Below are positions 35,396 through 43,696 of a stretch of DNA of 64,000 nucleotides, piece after piece. Source of the DNA: an uncultured Sphingomonas sp. (GTDB lineage Bacteria; Pseudomonadota; Alphaproteobacteria; Sphingomonadales; Sphingomonadaceae); the NCBI RefSeq assembly GCF_913774285.1, contig NZ_CAJYHX010000007.1, positions 1 through 64,000 of the forward strand. Reading direction: 5' to 3'. The notes beneath the pieces are model-generated. The model saw nothing but the letters and a program-made list of their open reading frames with translations. It made no database searches and was not told where the DNA came from. The stretch's first letter is position 1. Every line of letters begins with the position of its first letter. The position numbers were made by a program, and so were the translations under genes.

Positions 35396-35614
35396 ATGAG
35401 CAAGCATTTCGCGAAGGGCGCCGCGGTGCGCTGGAACTGGGGCAGCAGCCATGCCGAAGGCAAAGTGGCGGAGCGTTTCGATCGACGCGTGCAGCGAACG
35501 ATAAAGGGCGAGAAGATCGTCCGCAACGGCACCAAGGACAATCCCGCGTATCTGGTCGAGCAGGAAGATGGCGGCCGCGCGCTCAAGCTGGAGAGCGAGT
35601 TGGACGCGGGGTGA
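35396..35614 (+). CDS. DUF2945 (HVA1/TUDOR-like) protein
   Basis: 72-residue small beta protein. KGAAVRWNWGSSHAEGKV, IKGEKIVRNGTKDNPAYLVEQ and VLKLESEL-like ending match the DUF2945 'hypervirulence associated' family, predicted to adopt an SH3/Tudor-like fold. Function unknown. Divergent from the glycosyltransferase with only 38 bp between start codons, so the promoters must overlap the coding ends. Followed by a palindromic repeat. Confidence 0.85.
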   Translation: MSKHFAKGAAVRWNWGSSHAEGKVAERFDRRVQRTIKGEKIVRNGTKDNPAYLVEQEDGGRALKLESELDAG

Positions 35615-35625
35615 TCCCGCTTGTT

Positions 35626-35786
35626 AGCCCCTCCTCCTCGGATGAGGGGGTTGAGGTGGCGGGATTACAGAATGCTTGTTGGTACACAGCCCGACCCCAA
35701 CCGCGCATCAGGTGAGCAGCGCTCCGCGCTGTTCAGGCGCTGCCCGGGGGCAGCGCCGACCTGATACGCCTGAAAGGGAGGGGCTT
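35626..35786. repeat. Palindromic repeat, family D, with nested palindrome
   Basis: Outer arms AGCCCCTCC and GGGAGGGGCTT; the inner text CACAGCCCGACCCCAACC matches the copy at 50581-50689. The right arm is broken by a second palindrome at 35702-35768; downstream of it the host resumes as CCTGAAAGGGAGGGGCTT. Lies between the convergent DUF2945 and S10 peptidase genes. Confidence 0.8.
35702..35768. repeat. Palindrome nested in the family D repeat
   Basis: GCGCATCAGGT and ACCTGATACGC (one mismatch) bound 67 bases that also contain GGCGCTGCC/GGCAGCGCC stems. It replaces about six bases of the host relative to the intact copy at 50581-50689. End sequence TCAGGT/ACCTGA is shared with the nested palindrome at 9051-9114. 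Confidence 0.75.
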
Positions 35787-35797
35787 AAGTGTAGGTA

Positions 35798-37297
35798 TCA
35801 CCGCGTATACAGCACCCGCGCATCGGCCTTGAATGCCTCCGCGCTCGCCTTGCGCGAATAGAACATGTGCCCGCCGGGATATACGCCCAGCTTGACCCGC
35901 TGCTCTACGCCGAAGCGCGGCATCTGGTCGATGATCAGCCGCGACCCGAAATAGGGGCAGGACAGATCGTTATAGCCATGGACGATCAGCACGCCCATCT
36001 TGGGATCGTTCGCCACCGCCTTGCGCAGGTCGCTCACCGGCGCATCGTCGGGCGTGCCGCGGTCCCAGGCTGAATTCACCGAGAAAGACAGCGCATTGTA
36101 GCGCGCGCTCGTCTTCCAGCCCACTTCACGGGTGATGAAGTCGACCATCGCGCTGGTCGTCGGCGCGATGATGCCTTCCAGGATCGGATCGCCCGACTTG
36201 CGCTCGGCAGCATTGGGGAAGGGATCGAACGCGTCGACGTTCGAATCATATACGCTGCCGATCTTGCCGTCGTCGCGGTGTACTTCGCGCAGATAGGTGC
36301 CTTCGTCGACCCGCCCGTCAAGCCGGCGGACCAGCTTGGGATCGAGCCCGGTCAACTCGGTCACCTTGTCGCTCAGCCGCGCGGTCGCCTGCGGGTCCGA
36401 GCGCCCTGCGAGCAGGTCGGTCGCGAAGCCGCCACGGGTATAGGCCTCCACGCCTGCCATCGCCTGCGGCGTCAGCTTGCCGGTGCGCTCGAGATGCCCG
36501 GCGGCCATCGAGGGCAGGGTGATCATCCAGGGCAGCGGGGACAGAGCGTCCGATCCCGCGGTAGCCGCCGGGTCCAGATAGGGCGAGACCATCACGATGC
36601 CGTTGACGCCTACGCCCAGCTGGGTCTGCAGTTCATAGGCGATGCGCGGTGCGCGATAACCGCCATAGCTTTCGCCCATCACGAACTTGGGCGAGCGCAG
36701 TCGCTCGTTCTTGACGAGCCAGTCGTAGACGATGCGCGACAGATACTTGATGTCGGGTTCGTTGGCGTAGAACGCCTTCTTCGTCGCATCCTCGTCGATC
36801 AAGCTGCGGCTGAAGCCGGTACCTACAGGGTCGATGAACACCAGATCGGTCATGTCGAGCCAGCTGGCGGGATTGTCGACCAGCAGTGGCGCGTCGGACG
36901 GGGAATCGCCCTTGTCGCCGAACTGCACGCGCTTCGGACCCACCGCGCCGAGGTTGAGATAGACCGATGACGCGCCGGGGCCGCCATTGAACGCGAAGGT
37001 CACCGGCCGCTGCGCGCCCCCGCCGGGGACAACATAGGCGGTGTAGACCACCTCGCCGATCTTCTTTCCCTTGGCGTCATATACCGGCAGCTTGCCCACG
37101 GTTGCCTGGTAGCGGATCGGCTTGCCGCCGATCACCGCGGTCTGCGCGATGGTCTTGTCGTCGGGCAGCGGCGGCAGGTCGCTCTTGGCTTCGCTTTTCT
37201 CGGTGGCGGCGGCGTCGTCCTTCTTGTCCTGCGCAGGTGCCTGCGGGGCGAGGAGCAGGGCGGCAAGCGACGCGGTGATCAGAATGCTGTGGCGCAA
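35798..37297 (-). CDS. S10-family serine carboxypeptidase, exported
   Basis: 499 residues with a signal peptide (MRHSILITASLAALLLAPQAPAQ) and a charged linker. Alpha/beta-hydrolase of peptidase family S10: substrate-binding NGGPGASSV, VGTGFS, the nucleophile in GESYGG, the Asp in HGYNDLSCPYF and the His in YPGGHMFY. Expected to work in the periplasm releasing C-terminal residues from peptides. Monocistronic by position. Confidence 0.92.
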   Translation of the reverse strand: MRHSILITASLAALLLAPQAPAQDKKDDAAATEKSEAKSDLPPLPDDKTIAQTAVIGGKPIRYQATVGKLPVYDAKGKKIGEVVYTAYVVPGGGAQRPVTFAFNGGPGASSVYLNLGAVGPKRVQFGDKGDSPSDAPLLVDNPASWLDMTDLVFIDPVGTGFSRSLIDEDATKKAFYANEPDIKYLSRIVYDWLVKNERLRSPKFVMGESYGGYRAPRIAYELQTQLGVGVNGIVMVSPYLDPAATAGSDALSPLPWMITLPSMAAGHLERTGKLTPQAMAGVEAYTRGGFATDLLAGRSDPQATARLSDKVTELTGLDPKLVRRLDGRVDEGTYLREVHRDDGKIGSVYDSNVDAFDPFPNAAERKSGDPILEGIIAPTTSAMVDFITREVGWKTSARYNALSFSVNSAWDRGTPDDAPVSDLRKAVANDPKMGVLIVHGYNDLSCPYFGSRLIIDQMPRFGVEQRVKLGVYPGGHMFYSRKASAEAFKADARVLYTR

Positions 37298-37368
37298 GAA
37301 CAGGTCCCCCGGTGATGGTTGATGCCGCAGCCTAGCGGCGGCCCCCGGCCGAATCTATGGGGCTCGTC

Positions 37369-37869
37369 TTACAAAACGCGCCACATCCACTGCGCCGCCG
37401 GCCCGTAATGGGCGACTTTGGCAGCAAGATCCGGAGAGGGGCTGCCCGCCTGAAATCCCAAACGGCGCCAATAGTCCGCTGCGCCGTCGATCGCGATCAG
37501 TTCGGCGCGTGCGATGCCCGCCTCTGCGGCGGCTTCGAAGGCAGCTTCGACCAGCATACGGCCGATGCCCGTGCCGCGCGCGGCGTCCGAGACGGCGAGG
37601 TCGTGCAGATACAGCGTGTCGCCGGCCGTCGCTCGGTCAAGTACGGCGCCGACCGGTGGCGGCGACTCGCGCTTCCAGCCATGCGCCAGCAGATAGGCGA
37701 CGAGGTTGCCATCGCGCTCGGCCGCCAGATTGAACGGCGCAGCGACGTCGAGCCGGCTGGCGAATGCCGGCTCGGGTTCGACGAGAAAGGCGGGATAGAC
37801 CTGCGCCTGCAGCGCGAGCGCCGCGGGGAGGTGGCGTGGTCGCAGCGGAATGAGGATCGGTGCCGACAT
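37369..37869 (-). CDS. GNAT-family N-acetyltransferase
   Basis: 166-residue acetyl-CoA-dependent acetyltransferase. The acetyl-CoA pyrophosphate loop is seen as DAARGTGIGRMLV, after YLHDLAVS, and the C-terminal DYWRRLGF is typical. Substrate unknown. Start MSAPILIP at 37869 fits the family; upstream sequence is probably untranslated. Faces right-hand intergenic DNA with the CAP gene. Confidence 0.85.
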   Translation of the reverse strand: MSAPILIPLRPRHLPAALALQAQVYPAFLVEPEPAFASRLDVAAPFNLAAERDGNLVAYLLAHGWKRESPPPVGAVLDRATAGDTLYLHDLAVSDAARGTGIGRMLVEAAFEAAAEAGIARAELIAIDGAADYWRRLGFQAGSPSPDLAAKVAHYGPAAQWMWRVL

Positions 37870-38003
37870 GCATCTGGCTGTGCCAGCCGGCGCCCTCTCA
37901 AGCCAGTGCAACCGCATGGCAGACGCGTTTCAAGGATCGGTGAAATACCGTAACGAGTCTCCTACTTACCCGTAAACGCCGGGGAATTTATAGTTAACGA
38001 GCG

Positions 38004-38022
38004 GTTATCCGTACCCGATAAC
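38004..38022. promoter_or_regulatory. Inverted repeat upstream of the CAP-domain gene
   Basis: GTTATC-7-GATAAC lies in an AT-richer stretch about 80 bases before the CAP gene start, between divergent genes. It has the form of a regulator site but no adjacent regulator explains it. Confidence 0.35.
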
Positions 38023-38098
38023 GATAGTCTTCAACCAGATATTTCCACCATACGCGAGAGAACAACCACACTTGTTCGGCTGACGACGGCCGGTTCGT

Positions 38099-38773
38099 GT
38101 GGAGCCTGTTGTGTATCCTGTGCGTTTGACTTGTTGCTGTATCTTGTCTGCCGCGGCTTTAATGCTGGGCGCGGCTACTGATGCGCCGACTCTCGAAGAT
38201 CAGGTGCTCGACCGGATCAACCATCTCCGCGCCAATCCTGCCGCCTATGCCGACCGTCTTCGCCAGTTGCGGCCGCATTTTCGCGGCAACACGCTGTACC
38301 TGCCCGGGCGACCGCGCGGTCTGATCACGCGCGAAGGCGTCGAGGCCGTCGAAGAGGCGATCGCTTTCCTCGAGCTTCAGGCGCCGCTGCCGCCGCTCAG
38401 TCGGGCGGAGCTGCTCGGCCTCGCGGCGCGCGACCATGCTGTGGTGCAGGGCGCGCTCGGCACCCGCGGCCATTTCTCGCCCGATGGCGCTTCTCCCGGC
38501 GATCGGGTGCAGCGCCGCGGTGGCGGCCGGCTGGTGGGGGAGGACATCTCCTATGGCTATGCCGATGCCGAGGAGGTGGTGCGACAGCTGGTAATCGATG
38601 ATGGCGTTCCCGATCGCGGCCACCGCGACCTGCTGTTCAACCGCGAATTGCGGTACGCCGGCGTCGGCTGCGGCAGCCACAGCGCCTACGGCCATATGTG
38701 CGTGATCGATGTGAGTCGCACCCGCAACGGGATGTCGGTCTATGCCACCCTGGCGCAGAACGAGGGCCGCTAG
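38099..38773 (+). CDS. CAP-domain (SCP/PR-1-like) secreted protein
   Basis: 224 residues. A hydrophobic N-terminus (LTCCCILSAAALMLGA) suggests export, possibly as a lipoprotein since Cys lie at its start. The CAP domain follows: LEDQVLDRINHLRANPAAYA, LGLAARDHAVVQGALGTRGHFSPDG, ERVQRRG-like GDRVQRRGGGRLVGEDISYG, RGHRDLLFNREL and a Cys-bearing end. Bacterial members are of unknown activity. The start is a GTG; other GTG codons within the next seven could serve. Confidence 0.82.
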   Translation: MEPVVYPVRLTCCCILSAAALMLGAATDAPTLEDQVLDRINHLRANPAAYADRLRQLRPHFRGNTLYLPGRPRGLITREGVEAVEEAIAFLELQAPLPPLSRAELLGLAARDHAVVQGALGTRGHFSPDGASPGDRVQRRGGGRLVGEDISYGYADAEEVVRQLVIDDGVPDRGHRDLLFNRELRYAGVGCGSHSAYGHMCVIDVSRTRNGMSVYATLAQNEGR

Positions 38774-39412
38774 CCCAAACCGCGGGCGCAGCCTTTCGAG
38801 CGCGGGGCGGTGCGTGGCCGCCGTGCCTCCTGTGCGTGCGGGCGCTCTACAGCGCTGATGCCGGCTCAAGGCGCTGACGAGTTTCCGACGCCTATCGAGC
38901 GCGGCAGATTGTCTTCGCCCGCCTGCCGAATGGTAAATGGCCTATGCGGCGATTGTTTTGATCCTTCTAGGGGCTCCCGCGCCGGAGCGGCAGTGCGACC
39001 TGCTACCCTGCCAGCTTTGAAGGCGATTCCGTCGGCAGGCACTGGCCAGGTCCAACATGTCTGGCGGCCTATCGGAGCGTAGCCTTGGCAAAGTAATGCA
39101 AACGCAGCGTCTTGTGCGGGTGGCTGCGCAAACCGAAATTGTATGTAGGCAGATTTGGATATGCCCGACGTCATCGATCGAGCACTGCGCGACCACATTG
39201 TGACAATTGCCGTGGGCGGACGAGGTACTGCCCCGCATATCGGGCAGAAGCTAGTTTGCCGATGCACGTGCGTTGCGTGGTTCTTTCACTGCCAGCAGCA
39301 TTTTCTCATCCGGAAGGCAAACCTGATCTGGCGATCGCTGCCACCGGCGCAAAGTGCGGGATCGCAACAAGCGCCACCGAGCGGTACGTCTCCTCGGCCG
39401 TGGGAGCCGAGA
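38774..39412. other. 639 bases without a recognisable gene
   Basis: Short open frames exist on both strands (for example the minus-strand frame at 38866-39267) but none has a ribosome site, family motif or convincing codon pattern. No repeat or terminator was noticed. Could hold a decayed gene or a small RNA that cannot be judged by eye. Confidence 0.4.
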
Positions 39413-40036
39413 TCAGCGAACCACCGTTACGAGGTCGCCGCGCTTGACCACGCCGAACAGCCGTTGTGCGAAATCCTGGGGCACGCCGATGCAGCCATGC
39501 GTTGCCAGCCCCTGGCGCACATTGCTGCCATGGATGGCGACTCCATCGCTGGTCAACCACAGCGTGTAAGGCATCATCGCGTCATAGGTATTCGAGCGAT
39601 GGTTCTTCTCCATGCCGCGAATCGGGAAATTGCCGATCGGCGTCGGAGTTTCATCCTGTCCATAGAGAATCACGCTGGTCGCGATCTCGTCCTCGCCACG
39701 GAACACGGAGAGGATCTGGCGCGTCAGATCGACGCGTAGCCAGATCCTCCCCGGGGGAATGCCGTTGTCATTCCACGCGAACTCGCCGAACTGCATGCGG
39801 TCCGGCACGCGCAACAGGCTCCGGATGACCCGCGTGCTGCCGTCGCCCATGCGCAACTGCTGCTGGTCTCCGTCGGAAAACCGAATACGTTCGGTGCTCA
39901 CGGCGGGGATCATGCGGCCCGCTGGGCTGTCCTGCTTGACGTACCGCGGAACGAACGCCTTGGCCGCCAGCGTGACAAGCAGCAACGAGGCTGCGCCCAG
40001 CGAAATCCAGATGCCGAGCTTCGGTCGACCGCGCAT
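39413..40036 (-). CDS. L,D-transpeptidase (YkuD), membrane-anchored
   Basis: 207 residues: an N-terminal hydrophobic anchor (about 7-27) and a YkuD domain with the signature HGSNVRQGLATHGCIGV, including catalytic His and Cys. Such enzymes make 3-3 crosslinks in peptidoglycan or attach proteins to it. The ATG shares a base with the stop of the upstream PEP-CTERM gene (TGATG), so the two are translated together. A structural role alongside that Thr-Pro-rich protein is a reasonable inference. Confidence 0.92.
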   Translation of the reverse strand: MRGRPKLGIWISLGAASLLLVTLAAKAFVPRYVKQDSPAGRMIPAVSTERIRFSDGDQQQLRMGDGSTRVIRSLLRVPDRMQFGEFAWNDNGIPPGRIWLRVDLTRQILSVFRGEDEIATSVILYGQDETPTPIGNFPIRGMEKNHRSNTYDAMMPYTLWLTSDGVAIHGSNVRQGLATHGCIGVPQDFAQRLFGVVKRGDLVTVVR

Positions 40037-40848
40037 CAGGCCTTGGCTTCGATCCGGTTCCGCCGGCGCATTTCAGCACCGATCAACCCGAATGCTGTCA
40101 CCAGCATCATCCACTCCGCGGGTTCGGGTATCGGGGAGGTAGGCGTCGGCGTCGGTGTGGGCGGCGGCGGCGGTGGCGGTGGAGTGGGTGTCGGCGTAGG
40201 CGTCGGAACTGGCGTCGGCGTCGGCGTGGGTGTCGGCGTCGGCGTCGGCGTCGGCGTGGATGTCGGCGTCGGCGTCGGCGTGGGTGTCGGCGTCGGCGTG
40301 GGTGTCGGCGTGGGCGTCGGCGCCGGTGTCTCGATGCCGAGCGGCGGCGCGCTGCCGACAGGGCCGCCACCAATGCCGCTGGGCACGAGCGAGTTGCCGG
40401 TGAAGCTCGCCGGGCCCGGCGCGGGCACCACGTCAGCGAAAGGCGACAGCGACCCGAACCCCGAAGGCAGACCCGCCAACTCGACCGGCGGGGCGTCCGA
40501 CGGCAGTGGCAGCGATGCCGGGACCGGTGCCTGGTCGGCAGAGAGATCGAAGGCCTTGGGCGTCGCGACACCGTTTTTGGCCAAGGAGTCGGGCGTCAGC
40601 GCCTCGCGCGGATTCTTTGCGACTCGACTGTACTTGCGCTTGCCCTTGACGCTGTGCGCGCCCACGTCGCGCACGCCCGGCGAGCGCGCCGAAAGGACCG
40701 AAAGCGCCTTAGAGGCGTCTTGCACTGCGGCAGCAACCACAGGTACCGCGATCCCGGCTGAGGTTGCCGACAGAAGCGAAATGGTTGCCGCAGAGGCGCT
40801 TAGCCTGCGAAGCGCACGTGATCCAAAGGTTTCCTTCCCTGTCTTCAA
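40036..40848 (-). CDS. PEPxxWA-CTERM protein with long Thr-Pro repeat
   Basis: About 270 residues: an N-terminal hydrophobic stretch (SASAATISLLSATSAG), a low-complexity middle, about 65 residues of alternating Thr-Pro, and a C-terminal sorting signal PIPEPAEWMMLVTAFGLIGAEMRRR cut here to its parts: PEPAEW, a hydrophobic helix and a basic tail. This is the PEPxxWA form processed by an exosortase, which is not in this window. Start chosen at a TTG (40848) behind GGGAG; the GTG at 40878 is the alternative. The Pro-rich stem suggests an extended, cell-surface or wall-spanning protein. Coupled to an L,D-transpeptidase. Confidence 0.83.
   Translation of the reverse strand: MKTGKETFGSRALRRLSASAATISLLSATSAGIAVPVVAAAVQDASKALSVLSARSPGVRDVGAHSVKGKRKYSRVAKNPREALTPDSLAKNGVATPKAFDLSADQAPVPASLPLPSDAPPVELAGLPSGFGSLSPFADVVPAPGPASFTGNSLVPSGIGGGPVGSAPPLGIETPAPTPTPTPTPTPTPTPTPTPTSTPTPTPTPTPTPTPTPVPTPTPTPTPPPPPPPPTPTPTPTSPIPEPAEWMMLVTAFGLIGAEMRRRNRIEAKA
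40139..40325. repeat. Hexanucleotide tandem repeat coding for Thr-Pro
   Basis: Units of GTCGGC, GTGGGT and GTGGGC follow one another in phase, coding Thr-Pro pairs on the minus strand. Such in-frame tandem repeats change length by slippage without frameshifting, so stem length is likely to vary between strains. Confidence 0.85.
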
Positions 40849-41071
40849 GTTACTGCTCCCACCCCCTGTTGCTCGCACTTGCGAAGAGCCCCCTTAACTC
40901 TTTTGCAAATGCCGCAAATATTAACGAGATTAAACCAAGTCGCAGCTAAATAGTTCCTTCGAGCGATGACGGCAACACCCTAGTGGCATGCCGCATCCTC
41001 GATCTCTTTCCAGCTGTATCAAAACGGTCTTGCCCGTACCAGCGTAATTACGCAATTGCGCAGGTATGGAG

Positions 41072-42451
41072 CTATTTTCCCAAGAGCTGATCGACCAAGC
41101 TGTTGAGATTCCGGTAATCGGATACACGAAGCGGCAGCGGCTCGCCAGCTTTTGCGTGCGGCGCCGCTGGCGCGAGCGCGCGTTCGAATCCCAGCTTGGC
41201 GGATTCGCGCATCCGCAGGGCGGCATGGGCGACCGGGCGGACTTCGCCGGAAAGCGCGATCTCGCCGAACACCACTGCGTCGGCGGGGATCGGGCGCTCC
41301 GACAGCGCCGAGACCAGCGCTGCAGCCACCGCCAAGTCCGCCGCTGGATCCTGCACCCGGTAGCCGCCGGCGATGTTGAGATAGACTTCGCATGCCGAGA
41401 AGCTGAGCCCGCAGCGCGCCTCCAGCACCGCCAGCACCATCGACAGGCGCGGCGAGTCCCAGCCCACCACCGATCGCCGCGGAGTCGCGCCCGACGCCAG
41501 CCGCACGGTGAGCGCCTGCACCTCGACCAGCACCGGCCGCGTGCCTTCCAGCGCCGGGAAGACCACCGTGCCGGTCACGCTCTCGTCGCGCTGGGTGAGG
41601 AACAGCGAGGAAGGGTTGGCGACTTCGGCCAGCCCCTCGGTCTGCATCGAGAACACGCCGATCTCGTCGGTGCCGCCGAAGCGGTTCTTCACCGCGCGCA
41701 GGATGCGGTAGAGGTGGCTGCGCTCGCCCTCGAAGGCGAGCACGGTGTCGACCATGTGCTCTAGCACGCGCGGGCCGGCGATCGAGCCGTCCTTGGTGAC
41801 GTGGCCCACCATCACCAGCGCGGTGCCGCGCTCCTTGGCGAAGCGGATCAGCTCCTGCGCGCTGGCGCGGACCTGGCTCACCGTGCCCGGCGCGCCTTCG
41901 ATCAGGTCCGAATGCATCGTCTGGATCGAATCGATGATCAGCAGGTCGGGCGGGGTGGTCATGCTCAGCGTCGTCAGGATGTCGCGCACCGAGGTGGCGG
42001 CGGCGAGCTGCACCGGCGCCTGGCCAAGCCCGAGGCGCCGGGCACGAAGCCGTACCTGGTCGGCGGCTTCCTCGCCCGAGACATAGGCGACGGACAGCCC
42101 GCGACTGGCGATCTTGGCGGCGGCTTGGAGCAGAAGCGTCGACTTGCCGATGCCGGGGTCGCCGCCGATCAGCGTTGCCGAACCTTCGACGAAGCCGCCG
42201 CCCAGCGCGCGATCAAACTCGGCGATGCCGCTCGGCATCCGCTCGGGCAGGGCGACTTCGGCATCGAGCCCGGACAGCAGGATCATCCGGCCGCCCGATT
42301 GGAGGTGGTGCTTGGCCTGGAACGGCGTGGCGGGGCCGGAGGCTTCCTCGACCAGCGTGTTCCATTCCGCGCAATCGGCGCATTGCCCCGCCCATTTCGA
42401 GGTCGCCGAGCCGCAGGCCTGGCACACATAGCGCTTCTGGAGTTTTGCCAT
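41072..42451 (-). CDS. radA: DNA repair protein RadA
   Basis: 459-residue RecA-like ATPase that promotes branch migration in recombination. All hallmarks are present: four-Cys zinc finger (C10, C13, C24, C27), Walker A GGDPGIGKST (about 95), the RadA-specific KNRFGGTDEIG (about 255) and a C-terminal Lon-protease-like domain (AVAAALVSALSERPIPADAVVFGEI). Normal length. Divergent from cvpA with about 100 bp between. Confidence 0.97.
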   Translation of the reverse strand: MAKLQKRYVCQACGSATSKWAGQCADCAEWNTLVEEASGPATPFQAKHHLQSGGRMILLSGLDAEVALPERMPSGIAEFDRALGGGFVEGSATLIGGDPGIGKSTLLLQAAAKIASRGLSVAYVSGEEAADQVRLRARRLGLGQAPVQLAAATSVRDILTTLSMTTPPDLLIIDSIQTMHSDLIEGAPGTVSQVRASAQELIRFAKERGTALVMVGHVTKDGSIAGPRVLEHMVDTVLAFEGERSHLYRILRAVKNRFGGTDEIGVFSMQTEGLAEVANPSSLFLTQRDESVTGTVVFPALEGTRPVLVEVQALTVRLASGATPRRSVVGWDSPRLSMVLAVLEARCGLSFSACEVYLNIAGGYRVQDPAADLAVAAALVSALSERPIPADAVVFGEIALSGEVRPVAHAALRMRESAKLGFERALAPAAPHAKAGEPLPLRVSDYRNLNSLVDQLLGK

Positions 42452-42554
42452 GGCACCGATGTAGCGTGAGGGAAACGAAAAGGGAACGGGGCATGCTGCT
42501 CGGCACCCGCATACCGCCTCTTTCCCCGATGCGCGGGGCTGCTATGGAACTGGC

Positions 42555-43136
42555 ATGACTGGGCTCGACATCGTCACGCTACTCATCATCGCCGGCGCGG
42601 CGATCCTTGGCTTTTTGCGCGGGTTCACCACCGAGGTGCTGGCATTCCTTGCCTGGATCCTGGTGGTCGTTGCGGTGAAGTTCTTCCATGCCGGCTTCAC
42701 CGCGCTGCTCGCGCCGATGATCGGCACCGCAGGCGGCGCGGCGGTGCTGGCCTTCGCGCTGCTCGCCGGAACCAGCTATTTCGGCGGGCGGCTGATCGCC
42801 AACACGCTGGGCGGGCAGATGCGCAACTCGATGTTGGGACCGATCGATCGCGCCCTCGGCGTCGGCTTCGGCGTCGCCAAGGGGCTGATCCTGGTCAGCA
42901 TGGGCTTCCTGGTGCTGATGCTGGTGCTCGACACCTTTGAGGGCGGGCGCACGCACCGGCCGAAATGGATCACCAAGTCGGTCACCTATCCGCTGCTCGA
43001 CACCACCAGCGCCGCGATCGGCGATTTCGTCGACCGCCGCCGCAAGGGCGAGCCGGTGTTCGGTGGGGATAATGCCAGCGAGGATGCACCAAGGACTTCG
43101 AGCGCGGAGCGCCCCCGCCGCAGCAGGCGCGACTGA
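42555..43136 (+). CDS. cvpA: CvpA family membrane protein
   Basis: 193 residues. Four hydrophobic segments, starting with DIVTLLIIAGAAILGFLRGFTTEV, then VLAFLAWILVVVAV, AVLAFALLAGTSYF and LILVSMGFLVLMLVL; the GxxRGF and DRxLGxxFG-like (IDRALGVGFGVAKG) motifs identify CvpA/colicin V production. Role in envelope homeostasis, not settled. The charged C-terminus is cytosolic and variable. GGAACTGG precedes the ATG. Confidence 0.9.
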   Translation: MTGLDIVTLLIIAGAAILGFLRGFTTEVLAFLAWILVVVAVKFFHAGFTALLAPMIGTAGGAAVLAFALLAGTSYFGGRLIANTLGGQMRNSMLGPIDRALGVGFGVAKGLILVSMGFLVLMLVLDTFEGGRTHRPKWITKSVTYPLLDTTSAAIGDFVDRRRKGEPVFGGDNASEDAPRTSSAERPRRSRRD

Positions 43137-43261
43137 TCCTCCCCGACACGAGCGCGCGCGGTGCAGCTGCATGGTCCCCCTCAGGATCAGGCGTGCAACC
43201 CATACGAAAGACGGGCAATTGGCGCTCGCAACTGCGGGACGGCTACCCTAGATCAAGGGAC

Positions 43262-43696
43262 ATGAACGCCCCGCTTTACAATATGGAAATCCTGCGTCTG
43301 GCAGCCGCGATCCCGCATCACAAACGGCTGGAGCGGCCCGGCGGCACGTCCGAGAAGCGCTCGCCGGTGTGCGGGAGCCGGGTGACGGTAGACATCGCCG
43401 TCGACGAAACGGGCAAGGTGGCCGAGGTCGGCATGCTGGTCCGAGCCTGTGCGCTGGGCCAGGCCTCGGCGGCGCTGATGGGCGAGGCGGTGGTCGGCCG
43501 CACGCCCGCCGAGATCGCGGTCGCGCGCGACCAGCTTACCGCCTGGCTCGCCGGAGAGCGCGACCTGTCGCCCGACTGGCCCGGCATGGAGCTGTTCGTT
43601 CCCGCGCTGCCGCATCGCGGCCGTCACGCTTCGATCCGGCTGGCCTTCGAGGCCGCGGCCGAGGCAGCGGCGCTGGCGGCGGAGGCGCGCGTCTGA
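43262..43696 (+). CDS. IscU/NifU-like iron-sulfur scaffold-related protein
   Basis: 144 residues. NAPLYNMEILRLAAAIPHHKRL at the start and CGSRVTVDIAVDETGKV, VRACALGQASAALMGE and TAWLAGERDL fit a divergent IscU/SufU-type scaffold found in sphingomonads. Cysteines expected for cluster binding are present as C58-region CGSR and the CALGQAS Cys, fewer than in classical IscU, so activity is uncertain. ATG at 43262 chosen over an upstream ATG at 43193. Its TGA overlaps the next ATG (TGATG). Confidence 0.75.
   Translation: MNAPLYNMEILRLAAAIPHHKRLERPGGTSEKRSPVCGSRVTVDIAVDETGKVAEVGMLVRACALGQASAALMGEAVVGRTPAEIAVARDQLTAWLAGERDLSPDWPGMELFVPALPHRGRHASIRLAFEAAAEAAALAAEARV

Noticed and set aside
38866..39267. 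Minus-strand frame of 133 codons in the 39 kb gap
   Set aside because: One CPxC-like pair only, no ribosome site, and the rest looks random.
40139..40325. Possible CRISPR or minisatellite array
   Set aside because: Units are six bases, contiguous and in coding frame; no spacers.
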